A stretch of DNA of 64,000 nt, taken from NCBI GenBank assembly GCA_020137815.1, contig CM035352.1, positions 2,673,131 to 2,737,130 on the forward strand, given 5' to 3'. Positions 26,876 through 37,449 of this stretch are shown here, in pieces (within the stretch, counting starts at the first letter, position 1; every line of letters starts with the position of its first letter). Under the pieces are notes generated by a model. That model did no database searches and had not been told where the DNA came from. It was given only the letters and a program-made list of their open reading frames with translations. Both the position numbers and the translations under genes were made by a program. The DNA comes from Hormiphora californensis (taxonomy: Eukaryota; Ctenophora; Tentaculata; Cydippida; Pleurobrachiidae).

Positions 26876-27053
26876 GATAGAATAGAGAGATAAAACTACT
26901 CACATAGTCAAGCTCGCATTGTTTGAATAACATGTCGCAGATACCCGGGGTAAATCGTGTCAGGGGGTGGAGGAGTGCCACCAGACCATTGAGTATAAAG
27001 TACGGGGTTGCAAGATGAAGAAGGGTCTTCTTCAGAGCGTATGTATTGACCAT
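23104..27053 (-). CDS. TMX2: Thioredoxin-related transmembrane protein 2 (TMX2)
   Basis: Six exons (27053-26904, 26763-26589, 24207-24024, 23917-23824, 23540-23448, 23196-23104) join in phase to 262 residues. N-terminal membrane segments are followed by KNRRCVSIESYLSTLFMFAK (human TMX2 [20 protein letters not shown]), another TM helix, then a thioredoxin fold (TWVVEFYTAFSPHC). The active-site motif is SPHC rather than CxxC, as in TMX2, which also has a single cysteine there. The tail is lysine-rich (EKKKK), an ER-retrieval type signal. TMX2 sits at the ER/mitochondria-associated membrane. Intron 2 (2.4 kb) holds an oppositely oriented receptor gene (25475-26425). A GA microsatellite lies in intron 1. 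The SNF8 stop is 172 bp upstream. Confidence 0.93.
25475..26425 (+). CDS. Single-exon rhodopsin-like seven-transmembrane receptor, nested in TMX2
   Basis: 316 residues with seven clear hydrophobic segments and an N-terminus bearing an N-glycosylation site (NAT). TM1 has a conserved Asn (FLNPISF), and TM2 has LAICD with the class A sodium-site Asp. A Cys before TM3 (DRCAYLVYF) can pair with extracellular loop 2. The DRY motif is only partly kept (ICTAIRIGRP), and the TM7 NPxxY is replaced by SAWNAVFCV. This suggests a divergent class A GPCR of unknown ligand. It has no introns and lies antisense within TMX2 intron 2, a typical retrogene or lineage-expanded GPCR setting. Confidence 0.75.
   Translation: MTLFSNATINENPTPRAVDNVLGVSFIVMFILSIFLNPISFLYHSRRKTLEAALYTYLAICDFVINLWVPLAAAQHLLASDAPVDKVASIEDRCAYLVYFTFSAYSGLLINILLICTAIRIGRPGSIIPKGPVLRLISAIMGLYTVLQFLAAFAPDPKGKPMWAAWSLSIHYKNSFEAVVWVTYIIFFAPGPPLMVAAIQHISKRHIPPNHFSRWECVKVVSLCIPNFIYPIILTIDFFLWEGDKTGRSPGEESVASDQANMMTFFGKTFFPVFSSAWNAVFCVSLDRQSEVHGSELVQESQRIGNELKRLVTCDL
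26826..26872. repeat. (GA)n microsatellite
   Basis: About 23 GA units in TMX2 intron 1. Confidence 0.9.
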
Positions 27054-27225
27054 GTTGCTATCAGAGAAATATAGTTCAGTGTGGGACAATAGCACAACTA
27101 ATCAAGGTGGGATTTGCTTTGCTCGACCCTGTCTCACTATGCGAAAAATAAAAAGGGTTTGAAAAAAACAACAATCATCTACTAATTCACAATAATATAC
27201 AACAATTATACCCTGCACACAAAGT

Positions 27226-28300
27226 CTATTTAAAAAGTGCCGGCACCCAGTAGGTCGAATTAACTTCGTCCACCCACAACATTGACTGATCTAACAAGTT
27301 ATCCAGTGTGGATTTGATACGCAGCTCAGGCCATCCCATCCTCTCCAACTCCTCAACTGTTAGCTGGCCACCGTACTTAGATGCAACCTGGGTGGGAGGT
27401 GTGTGAGTATAACAAGCTGATTATAATAGAGGAAACTTGATAAGATAGTTGTTTACATCAAGTGCAGTTGTATGATCCATAGACAGCTCCCCAGGAACGG
27501 ACTGCACCAACTGCTGCTTTCCAGCTTTCACAATCTTGAACCCATCACCTGGAATATATTAACCTGTTGTGCGCAGGAAGCATCCGTATAATTTATTAAA
27601 TTTATTAATTTCTAATAACTTATCAACACCATACCAGGCTAGTTTATTGTATATCATAGTACCTAACACCGACAGTTTTGCTATGGCCCTTCCAATGTCG
27701 TCAGATTGGACGTCTTTTCGCGTTTTGCCGCTGCTCTTTCCCAACTTTGCACAGAGTTCTTCTACCGTGATGAGTCCTCCATTAGTTGGTCTAGTAGCTA
27801 GACAAACCTGATATTAAAAAACTTTATCAAACTCGAGTTTGACTAATAACTGGGATAAATTTGCAATTTGCGTGATGTTTTACCTCGACAATTTGAACTC
27901 CGAGTTCATAGTAAAAATCTCCAACTCCTAAAAGTTGGGCCCAAAATCCTTTCGAAGATGCCAAAGGATCAACTCCAATTTTACTGCACATAACTTGAAA
28001 ATGAGCTCTGAAAATAGTTTTAATAAAAATGGTATGTTTAAATTTCCAAAGAAAAACAAGATGTAGTTTCAAATGTTCACTATCCTAAAGTTTTTTGACA
28101 CCTACCCACCTGAACTCTGGGTTTTTCTTAATCTCTGATTTGTATTTCATGGCGAACTCCTCCAGCTGGCTTTTGAATACCTCCATTTGCTCTGAAACTT
28201 GCTGAAGCTGCAACTCCGCGATCTCTGTCCCTTTTTGGGTAAGTTTAGCCCGGGCAGCATGCTGCTTTTTAACAGCCCCAATACCCACGTTCCGCCTCAT
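27226..28300 (-). CDS. SNF8: ESCRT-II subunit SNF8/VPS22
   Basis: Five exons (28300-28110, 28007-27884, 27807-27663, 27548-27457, 27387-27226) join in phase to 237 residues. The start [19 protein letters not shown] and the segment [17 protein letters not shown] are highly conserved in SNF8; [30 protein letters not shown] and [12 protein letters not shown] follow. The two C-terminal winged-helix domains are complete, ending [13 protein letters not shown]8 forms ESCRT-II with VPS25 and VPS36, and works in multivesicular body formation and receptor downregulation. It ends 172 bp upstream of the TMX2 start. Confidence 0.96.
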
Positions 28301-28512
28301 TTCAATCCATTAACACGCTCTAGTACAGAAGAGTTTAGAACAGGGATCACTACAACCATATAAACAAGTTGTTAAATAAATAGGTTTGTAATATGTACTT
28401 CTTTCATATAATACACAATCTGAAAATAAAATGCTGTACAAATTCTAATGTTCGTTCTTGCCCGGTTTCCCCAGTCTTTCCATTAATCCGTACTTGTTAA
28501 AATTGGAGTTCA

Positions 28513-28620
28513 CTAAAAAAGCTCAGTTTCCTTCATATATGTTGCATAAAGTACGACAATCCAAGCAAATGCTACTCCAGCATAGAGGGACAAAACGTAG
28601 ATTTTCTCAGCAGCTCTCAT
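28513..28620 (-). CDS. Possible microprotein with one transmembrane helix
   Basis: A 35-codon frame starting MRAAEKIYVLSLYAG, with a hydrophobic stretch (YVLSLYAGVAFAWIVVLYA) and a charged end (KETELF). It lies 212 bp upstream of SNF8 on the same strand. A shift of frame at a T run just before the stop would extend it by about 20 residues (NKYGLMERLGKPGKNEH). I do not recognise the family; small mitochondrial or ER membrane proteins look like this. It could also be chance. Confidence 0.35.
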   Translation of the reverse strand: MRAAEKIYVLSLYAGVAFAWIVVLYATYMKETELF

Positions 28621-28878
28621 TGTTCAAACCTACTCGCTGAGCGGCAACTGGCTGACGGTTCTCCTTTCTCCTTCACCCGTGAGTCATAAAACAGGCTAAA
28701 GCACCTACAAAAGCATAGAATATGCCTTGCTCTCTAGAGCTCCGAGTTGTAGAGTGAAGATATGTGTCGAGTAAAGACCACGAGCGCGAAAATCCCGGTG
28801 AGGCAACCAGCGTGACGGCAGAGAGCAGAGGTGTTCTGAATTTTGGTCTCGAAAAAGTCAAGAATATTTTTTTCCCGC

Positions 28879-28928
28879 CCGGGTGAATGCCGAAGGCATT
28901 CACCCGGATGCCTTTTGCAAAAAGGCAT
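28879..28928. repeat. Two adjacent perfect hairpins
   Basis: ccgggtgaatgcc is followed by gaa and its exact reverse complement (28879-28907). Then atgcctttt-gca-aaaaggcat (28908-28928). Two tight stem-loops of 13 and 9 bp lie in a non-coding stretch upstream of the SNF8 block. Their role is unknown. Confidence 0.7.
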
Positions 28929-29117
28929 AGGGGTTTAGAATTCGACAAGTTTACATACTAGTGAAGTGTCACGCTTTTTTTGTCCCGTGACGTAACCCGA
29001 TTAGTTGCGAGGGACAACGGTGTTGCTCCTTCATCAAATACTTCAATGGCACGTTTTCAGGAGATGTAAGCCGCGCAATGTGGCACGCAATTTACAATTT
29101 AGTGCTACTACAACACA

Positions 29118-29300
29118 ATGATTTGTTCTATGATCGCAAAAGGCAAGCTTCCCCTCGTCCGACCCGAAGTTGGGAGATTCGTCGACACAGCAACCTTCAG
29201 GCTGTTAAAATATTTTTTGATGCGCGGCGGCCTGTTTATTATAGTAGGGTCGGTTGTGGGAAGTTGGGTCTGGAATTATAAATTTGACTTTCTGATATGA
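29118..29300 (+). other. 60-codon open frame with a membrane segment, present in two copies
   Basis: The frame contains AKGKLPLVRPEVGRFV and a hydrophobic tail (GGLFIIVGSVVGSWVW). A second copy lies at 30658-30828 in the tandem duplicate. The copies differ at a few codons, mostly amino-acid-changing. I do not recognise the protein; it may be a terminal exon or a small membrane protein, or simply non-coding repeat sequence. Confidence 0.3.
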
Positions 29301-30597
29301 TTAGGGACTCTATAAAAAGTCCAAAGTACCATCCCACAGGTCTCTACCAACCCCGGTTCACTTATTAGTCGTAATTATGTGATTTATGACGTTATCGCCA
29401 ATTAGCACTAATAATACCAGTTCCTGGTCACTTTGAGCTTAGATTTTGATACCAGCTGATAGAGGATCACTAGATTTTTCCGTTTGGCTGGCACCACGTG
29501 GGATTAGGGGTTTAGGTCGTCATGGGAGGTCGACATTGGTCGCGTTCGATCGGGCTCGATGAGGTGATCAAAAGCTAGTGGGCCAGACCTTGGCCCCACC
29601 CCGTTCTTGGCTTATTGGGCTTTTTCGGTTTCCCGCCAAAATATTTTCCCGCCATATATATGCTTTATTTTTTTGCCCCTGCACTGCCACTGCACATTTT
29701 TTTAATTGCTTATAATTAATTTGATAATCAATTTTGAATATTCCCACTTTTTGTAGACCTTTCTATATGCTTGAACTACATTACTGCAAAATTTTAGGCC
29801 GTTATTTATAGCAGAACGGAAAATATTTTCAAATGCTCAGGGGCAATGCTCAGGGGCACCATAAAAATGTCCATTTTTTAATTGCTTATAACTCATTGAT
29901 TACTTAATTTTGAATATTCCCACCTTTTGTAGACCTTTCTATATGCTTGAAGAGCATTCCTACAAAGTTTCAAGTCGATATTTCAAGCAGATCGGGAGAT
30001 AATTGCGGCTCAGGTGCCCCTGGGCCACTTTTGTTAGTGCGGGGGCAATTTTAAAATTTTAATTGCTTATAATTAATTAATTAAGTAAAAAATCAAAAAT
30101 CAGGCTCCGTGGTGACTCTCAGTTATACCACTAGAACATGCCTACAAAGTTTTAGATCGATATGTCAAACAGTGTGGCCACAGTTTGAATTTTAAAATTG
30201 CCCAGGGGCAGTTTTTTCAAATGCCCGGGGGCAAAATTCAGGGGCACCAGAAATGTCCATTTTTGCATGCCTATAACTCATTGATTACTTAATTTTGACT
30301 ATTCTAACTTTTTGTAGATCATTTTTTATGCTTGAAGAGCATTCCTACAAAGTTTCAAGTCGATATTTCAAGCAGATCGGGAGATAATTTCGGCTCAGGG
30401 GCAATGCCCAGGGGACAGAACACCCCATGCTCAGGGGCACGGTGCAGGGGCTACTTTTTAATTACCTATAATTAATTAATTAGGCAAAAAATCAAAAATC
30501 CGGCCACGTTATGACACGTAGTTATACTACTAGAACACGCCTACAAAATTTCAGGTCGATATCTCAAAAAATGTGGCCACAATCGCTGCCTGAAATT

Positions 30598-30640
<43 letters not shown>

Positions 30641-32138
30641 GACCTACGTTTGTATATATGATCGCAAAAGGCAAGCTTCCCCTCGTCCGACCCGAAGTTG
30701 GGAGATTCGTCGAAACAGCAACCTTCAGGCTGTTAAAATATTTTTTGATGCGCAGCGGCCTGTTTATTATAGTAGGGTCGGTTGTGGGAAGTTGGGTCTG
30801 GAATTTTAAATTTGACTTTCTGATATGATTAGGGACTCTATAAAAAGTCCAAAGTACCATCCCACAGGTCTCTACCACCCCCAGTTCACTAATTAGTCGT
30901 AATTATGTGATTTATGACGTTATCGCCAATTAGCACTAATAATGCCAGTTCCTGGTCACTTAGAGCTTAGATTTTGATACCAGCTGATAGAGGATCACTA
31001 GATTTTTCCGTTTGGCTGGCGGTTGGCTGGCACCACGTGGGATTAGGGGTTTAGGTCGTCGTGGGAGGTCGACATTGGTCGCGTTCGATCGGGCTCGATG
31101 AGGTGATCAAAAGCGAGTGGGCCAGACCTTGGCCCCACCCCGTTCTTGGCTTATTGGGCTTTTTCGGTTTCCCGCCAAAATATTTTCCCGCCATATATAT
31201 GCTTTATTTTTTTGCCCCTGCACTGCCACTGCACATTTTTTTAATTGCTTATAATTAATTTGATAATCAATTTTGAATATTCCCACTTTTTGTAGACCTT
31301 TCTATATGCTTGAACTACATTACTGCAAAATTTTAGGCCGTTATTTATAGCAGAACGGAAAATATTTTCAAATGCCCAGGGGCAATGCTCAGGGGCACCA
31401 GAAAAATGTCCATTTTTTAATTGCTTATAATCAATTGGATAATTAATTTTGAATAGTCCCACCTTTTGTAGACCTTTCTATATGCTTGAAGAGCATTCCT
31501 ACAAAGTTTCAAGTCGATATTTCAAGCAGATCGGGAGATAATTGCGGCTCAGGTGCCCCTGGGCCACTTTTGTTAGTGCGAGGGCAATTTTAAAATTTTA
31601 ATTGCTTATAATTAATTAATTAAGTAAAAAATCAAAAATCAGGCTCCGTGGTGACTCTTAGTTATACCACTAAAACATGCCTACAAAGTTTTAGATCGAT
31701 ATGTCAAACAGTGTGGCCACAATTTGAATTTTAAAATTGCCCAGGGGCAGTTTTTTCAAATGCTCGGGGGCAAAATTCAGGGGCACCAGAAATGTCCATT
31801 TTTGCATGCCTATAACTCATTGATTACTTAATTTTGACTATTCTAACTTTTTGTAGATCATTTTTTATGCTTGAAGAGCATTCCTACAAAGTTTCAAGTC
31901 GATATTTCAAGCAGATCGGGAGATAATTTCGGCTCAGGGGCAATGCCCAGGGGACAGAACACCCCATGCTCAGGGGCACGGTGCAGGGGCTACTTTTTAA
32001 TTACCTATAATTAATTAATTAGGCAAAAAATCAAAAATCCGGCCACGTTATGACACGTAGTTATACTACTAGAACACGCCTACAAAATTTCAGGTCGATA
32101 TCTCAAAAAATGTGGCCACAATCGCTGCCTGAAATTTG

Positions 32139-32170
<32 letters not shown>

Positions 32171-32188
32171 GACCTACGTTTGTATATA
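29131..32188. repeat. 1.53-kb tandem duplication
   Basis: Unit 1 (about 29131-30657) and unit 2 (about 30658-32188) are nearly identical. Both begin tgatcgcaaaaggcaagc and end with a poly-C run (34 and 24 C) followed by gacctacgtttgtatata. Inside each unit, sub-repeats recur, such as tttcaagcagatcgggaga and aattgcttataattaatt. There are no introns or known domains. The high identity implies a recent duplication. Confidence 0.9.
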
Positions 32189-32383
32189 TAGGGCCGTCAC
32201 TTTTTGGATTTGGTGCAGGGGCAAATTTTTTTTTCTTCGTTTTTTCTGTTTTCTTCGGGTCGGAGGTGCCTGCCGGCACCTAAATAGGGCCGGCTTTTTG
32301 GATTTGGTGCAGGGGCAAAAAATTTTTTTTCTTCGTTTTTTCTGTTCTCTTCGGGTCGGAGGTGCCTGCCGGCACCTAAATAT
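32189..32383. repeat. Two tandem copies of a 97-bp unit
   Basis: Each copy runs from gggccg through ttttggatttggtgcagggg and a T run to gccggcacctaaata. It immediately follows the 1.5-kb duplication. Confidence 0.85.
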
Positions 32384-32570
32384 GGTTTGAGCGATTCATT
32401 AAATGATCGGAAATGTCTGTCCCGCCTTCACATTATGAAAGGTTGGCGGGGAAACATAGCATTATGAAACATAATGCAGTTATTCTTGTTTATTTTAGAA
32501 ATTGTAACTGCGCGCGACTCACTTGCAACATATTTATAAAAAGTTTGCGCGTTCCAAATAAGCGCCGACT

Positions 32571-33682
32571 CGTTCGTTACGTTGCATTTCGTTTCACTTT
32601 TGCTTGTCTCAGACACCAAAAAGGGCTATTTTACTCAATAAAATGCAACTCAAATCTGTCTCTAGTTCTCATTTCCATCACACATGACCTCCCAGTTACC
32701 ACTGAACTGTCTCTCGAGCCTGGCCTAGTCTCCTCACTAAACTACAGCTACATTCTTGGCCAATATTAGCTCTTCCCCTCACTAAAATGCAACTTAAATC
32801 CGCCTCAAATACCAATATTCAAGAAAATATGATCTCTCAGTCAACAGCGAGCAGTCTCCCCGGTAACGCACAGTCCAATAGTTGGTTTAGGGCTCCAATT
32901 TTGGCCAAAATCGACCAAAACTTTGGAATTTCGCATTTAATTAAATTTGGGAAACTTTGTACTTTGCCATTGCGTGTTTGATAAAGGAGCACTAACAAGT
33001 CACAGAGCAGAATTCTATTCATTACTCGTTCGTTACGTTGCATTTCGTTTCACTTTTGCTTGTCTCAGACACCAAAAAGGGCTATTTTCTTCAATAAAAT
33101 GCAACTCAAATCTGTCTCTAGTTCTCATTTCCATCACACATGACCTCCCAGTTACCACTGAACTGTCTCTCGGGCCTGGCCTAGTCTCCTCACTAAACTA
33201 CAGCTACATTCTTGGCCAATATTAGCTCTTCCCCTCACTAAAATACAACTTAAATCCGCCTCAAATACCAATATTCGAGAAAATATGATCTCTCAGTCAA
33301 CAGCGAGCAGTCTCCCCGGCAACGCACAGTCCAATAGTTGGTTTAGGGCTCCAATTTTGGCCAAAATCGACCAAAACTTTGGAATTTCGCATTTAATTAA
33401 ATTTGGGAAACTTTGTACTTTGCCATTGCGTGTTTGATAAAGGAGCACTAACAAGTCACAGAGCAGAATTCTATTCATTACTCGTTCGTTACGTTGCATT
33501 TCGTTTCACTTTTGCTTGTCTCAGACACCAAAAAGGGCTATTTTCCTCAATAAAATGCAACTCAAATCTGTCTCTAGTTCTCATTTCCATCACACATGAC
33601 CTCCCAGTTACCACTGAACTGTCTCTCGGGCCTGGCCTAGTCTCCTCACTAAACTACAGCTACATTCTTGGCCAATATTACC
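32571..33682. repeat. 456-bp tandem repeat, about 2.4 copies
   Basis: cgttcgttacgttgcatt recurs at 32571, 33027 and 33483, giving a 456-bp period. The third copy stops in ggccaatatta near 33682. Frames inside (such as VRYVAFRFTFACLRHQKGLF) resemble no known family. It is probably a satellite-like array. Confidence 0.9.
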
Positions 33683-34928
33683 CACCGCCCCACCCCCACC
33701 CGCCCTCCCCCACCCACCTCTCCCAATATAGCGGACATTGCTAAACACCACACTACAGAGACAATCCTTGTGTTTTGGTGCACTAAGTCGCTTATCGCGT
33801 GTAACAATTAATAAATGTTCTTATCAGGCCACCCGATTTGTCTTCTAGAACATCTTACATTCCAGTAGCGCTACAATCTGTCCTACCCCTTATTTGTGTT
33901 TGATCGTTTTCGTTTATCTTTGTCTCTACTGGAAATGGACACACTTCACATCTCATCATGTCACCAACACGTCACGGTACCCATAACATCCATCAAGGTC
34001 GTAAGTTTGTCAGTCCGTTGTTATGTACAGTTGTATCCAAAATATGATCGTGGCCATTGAGATTCTATTCTTATTCTTAAGTTAGTATCTTTAGCTAGCG
34101 CTGCTGACAGACCGTACTCACAATGGAAAACGTTACCTTGATCCAGACCAAGTCCAAGACTTGCTACCTTGTTCCAGAACAAAAGATCTCAAGACTACCA
34201 CAAAGGCAAAACGTTACCTTGTTCCAGACAAAACAAACTCAAGACACTCAAAGGCAAATCGTTACCTTGTTCCAGACCAAACCAAACTCAAGAATCTCTC
34301 AAAGGCAAAACGTTACCTGATCCAGCTTAACATCAACCTTAGAATTTGATTTAGGCCAGGAGTAGTGTGATACCCCTGTCGACGCCGTGCGGCTCATCGC
34401 CGCTCGGTGTCGCCAGTGGTTGACCACGGTCTTCCTGGAGCGTCTGAAGTAACATGCTCTGCATAAACTGATTGGTGGGTGGCCTTGCTACGGCGGGGTG
34501 GTGGACGTGCTGGGGCGCCTAATAAGCGTGCTCGGTGCGGCCGCCGCTACTTTCGGGCAGGTCACTCGCCAGACGCAGCAAGTACAAACAAACAAACAAA
34601 TAAGCGCCGCGCGGCATTTTAATCAAATTTATATCAAATTAAAGAAGTTTATAAAAAAAAGTGTCGGCTTGTTTCCCTAAAAACTGTTTTTACAACCTTT
34701 TTTCAGATACGCTTCTTGAGTTCCGGCCTTTCAGCCACATCGGTCATGCTAGAACTCATGGAAAACTCGATGCATGTGTATCATTTCAGCATTATGTATA
34801 AGCTGCCGCCCGCCAGACCCCTTTTGATGACAGTGCGCTCACGGCTCAGATCGGGTCGGCGTCGCTCGACAGTTCTTAACCATAAATCATGTTTGAGATT
34901 TTAGCAAGAGACGTTCCGAGTTGTCACC
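33683..34928. other. Non-coding region upstream of the astacin gene
   Basis: Contains C-rich sequence at 33680-33725, a short degenerate tandem repeat at 34125-34322 (unit about 50 bp with cgttaccttgttccagac), a GC-rich stretch at 34370-34570 and the probable promoter of the astacin. I see no supported gene. Confidence 0.5.
34125..34322. repeat. Degenerate ~50-bp tandem repeat
   Basis: Four diverged units each carry aaaggcaaaacgttacctt and ttccagac-type motifs. Confidence 0.7.
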
Positions 34929-37164
34929 ATGTACCTGTATATTTTCCTGGTACTTCCATTGACAATCGACGGCATCTTTTTCAAAATATCGACCGGCGAG
35001 GAACCGTCAGTTGCCCCAGGTGCGTTAAATGACAAGCTTTTAATGTTTTTGATAATGTTTAATAATAATGAGGTATTCTGGTATTGGTAAATTGGTTCAG
35101 CCACTAATAATGGGCTCCTCCGGCCTTTCTTATCCCAAAGCATTATCCATGGTACACTCCACAAAATCGAGCTAATTTACTTTTTTCTTTTTTTGTACCT
35201 ATGCCCTATGTTTCCTTCAGATGTTGATATCTGGACTGAAAACAATAAAGAAAACTCACTTGTTCGCCCAGGTACGTTGTTTTCCATGTTCATTGCGCAT
35301 TACGTTAATCAGTCACTATTTATAAACAGTTTTCTTTGCATTCTCAGTCAGAACGCACCAGAGAAAATCAGTCAACACTAGAGCAATATTCTTTAAAGGA
35401 TCGACGGTCGGTAAGTAGAAATCTCTCTGGTACCTATACCATTTATTTTGTTGCATGATTTTCAATTTTCTTTATTTTCAGAGCAATATGAAACAACTCG
35501 CCCAAGTTTACCAATTCAACCTGAATCTGAACGCCGGGGAATATTTTTCAGGACTGACTTCTCAAAATTACTAACAGGTATCTCTCCTCCTTCTGATCAA
35601 CCTAATTGTTTATTTGCTAGAAACTACTTACAATAGTTCACTTTTTAGAGCGAAATGATCCTGAGAGAGTAGAACCAACAACTAAATCTAACAAAACCGA
35701 ACGAAGTGGAATATTTTTCAAATCACAAATTTCCTCGATACCGAAAAGTAGGTTTCTTGCAGTATACTTATTTATCAGTGGTTCATGATTCTTGAGGCTG
35801 CTCCACAATACATATATTGGTGCAGCTAAGCCTCCTTTAACTGTAACAACAACTCCATTATCAGATAGAGTTGAAAGAGCCTATTTTGCCAAGAGTAACT
35901 CAGCTCCATTCCTGGAGGGGAAGGTATACTACCTATTTGAGGAGGGGGTGAGGCAGAAGACGGAAAGGATGGTTGTGAATGCTATGAGGAAGATATCGCA
36001 GAATGTTCCCTTGTATAAAGTTCCTAAAAGTTACCCCTGCCAATACAAACAGTATACCACACCGCCTCATCATCAGTGACAAACTACCTGGGTTAGTTAA
36101 CAATTCTCGACCAACCCCTTTTCAGAATCGATTAATTTGTTCTTTGCTAAGTTGTCTCTGAATACTGACAAATGACAAATGTTAATATCCCAGGTGCAAG
36201 GTTACAAAAGTTGGTTACCGAGGAGAGTGGCACACTTCATCCCTGTTGAACGTAGAGTTTGATCGGTGTCTCACGGAGGGAGTTATTGAGCATGAGCTAA
36301 TGCATATTCTGGGTGCGGTTCATACACATACTCGCCCTGATAGGGATAACTTTGTGGAACTGGATACAACTAATATAAAAGTAATATAATAGTATGCATT
36401 AGTTTTATCAAATGTATTTCATTGCCATCTCGATTCTGGATAAGTAGTTGATATAATGCTCTTCCTTTTTTGGGGAAGTACACTAGTATTTATATTCATA
36501 TTCCCCCGATTTTTCGTCACTATCGCCCCTTCCCTTGATAGACTGGCTACCAGAGACAATTTGCCATGGTACGATCTAGCCTGGACAAAACCGATTACAA
36601 GTATGACTATAACAGTGCAATGCATTATGGTCCCTGGGTATTTCGCAATCGTAAGTTTAGAAAGAATTTTGTAGTACAGAAATACCATGCACTGAGTTAA
36701 ACGTTTTTAGAAATTCTTTCCTATGTACCTGATTTTAATACGACTCCTTTGGTTCAGGATAAATCTAAATCAGTGCTCTCCTGTAAAGCCTCCAAATAAT
36801 GGCGAATTCTCATCTTCCCAGACTATCTCTGAGAGAGATATTCGTTCCCTGAGAGACTGGTACGGGTGTGGAAAACGTAAGTTAGCTCTTATCAACTGGT
36901 CTAGACGCTGGTCTTATCGTAACTTCATCTCTAGGTTGTCCATTTGATCAAGAAACTTGCGAGCAAAGTGATCGTCTGAAGTCCTGGCATAACTCTACCG
37001 ATATCTCTGATTTTAATAGCCGAGATAAGCTCGAGGAATCAGATACCATCATCACTAAACTTGTATCGATAGTAAACGGAGATACCGAGACTGCAGCTGA
37101 CACGGTGCAAAGACTCACACGACGATCCATATCGGGTAGGTGGAGGATTAAATCTATCGGTTAG
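34929..37164 (+). CDS. Secreted astacin-family zinc metalloprotease with a repeated prodomain motif
   Basis: Ten exons with consistent phases: 34929-35019, 35221-35271, 35348-35410, 35482-35577, 35649-35747, 35826-36091, 36194-36380, 36542-36650, about 36687-36878, and 36935 to a stop near 37164. A signal peptide (MYLYIFLVLPLTIDG) starts the protein. Exons 1 and 3-5 each carry an IFFK/IFFR motif in a short pro-region; these exons are all phase 1-1. The catalytic domain has the zinc motif HELMHILGAVHTHTRPDRD and a Met-turn (YNSAMHYG), then SERDIRSLRDWYGC. After the third zinc His the family Glu is replaced by Thr. Homology hops frame near 36012 and 36795, each explained by one extra base. Ligand and substrate are unknown; astacins act in matrix and growth-factor processing or digestion. 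Confidence 0.85.
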
Positions 37165-37449
37165 ATATAGATATTATAGATGGCAGATGTCATAGATGAC
37201 AGGGAAATGCACCCCTCAGGTATCATGGTTCTTGATAGGTTCTTGATATAATTTTTCATCTGGCCCATAACAGATATAACTAAGCACAGATGTCAATGGA
37301 AATGAAACACTATAAACCACACAATCAGCAAGCAGCACACAAATGAAATAAGTTACTATTGAATAAATTAAATTGTTTTAACGAATAAGTTAATTAAAAT
37401 GAGTCACTTTCTCTAATCACTCCTTTGTAGAGTCTGTTTTTCACCATCA
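37165..37449. other. Short spacer between convergent genes
   Basis: AT-rich sequence between the astacin 3' end and the last exon of the minus-strand PNT gene. Nothing else seen. Confidence 0.5.
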
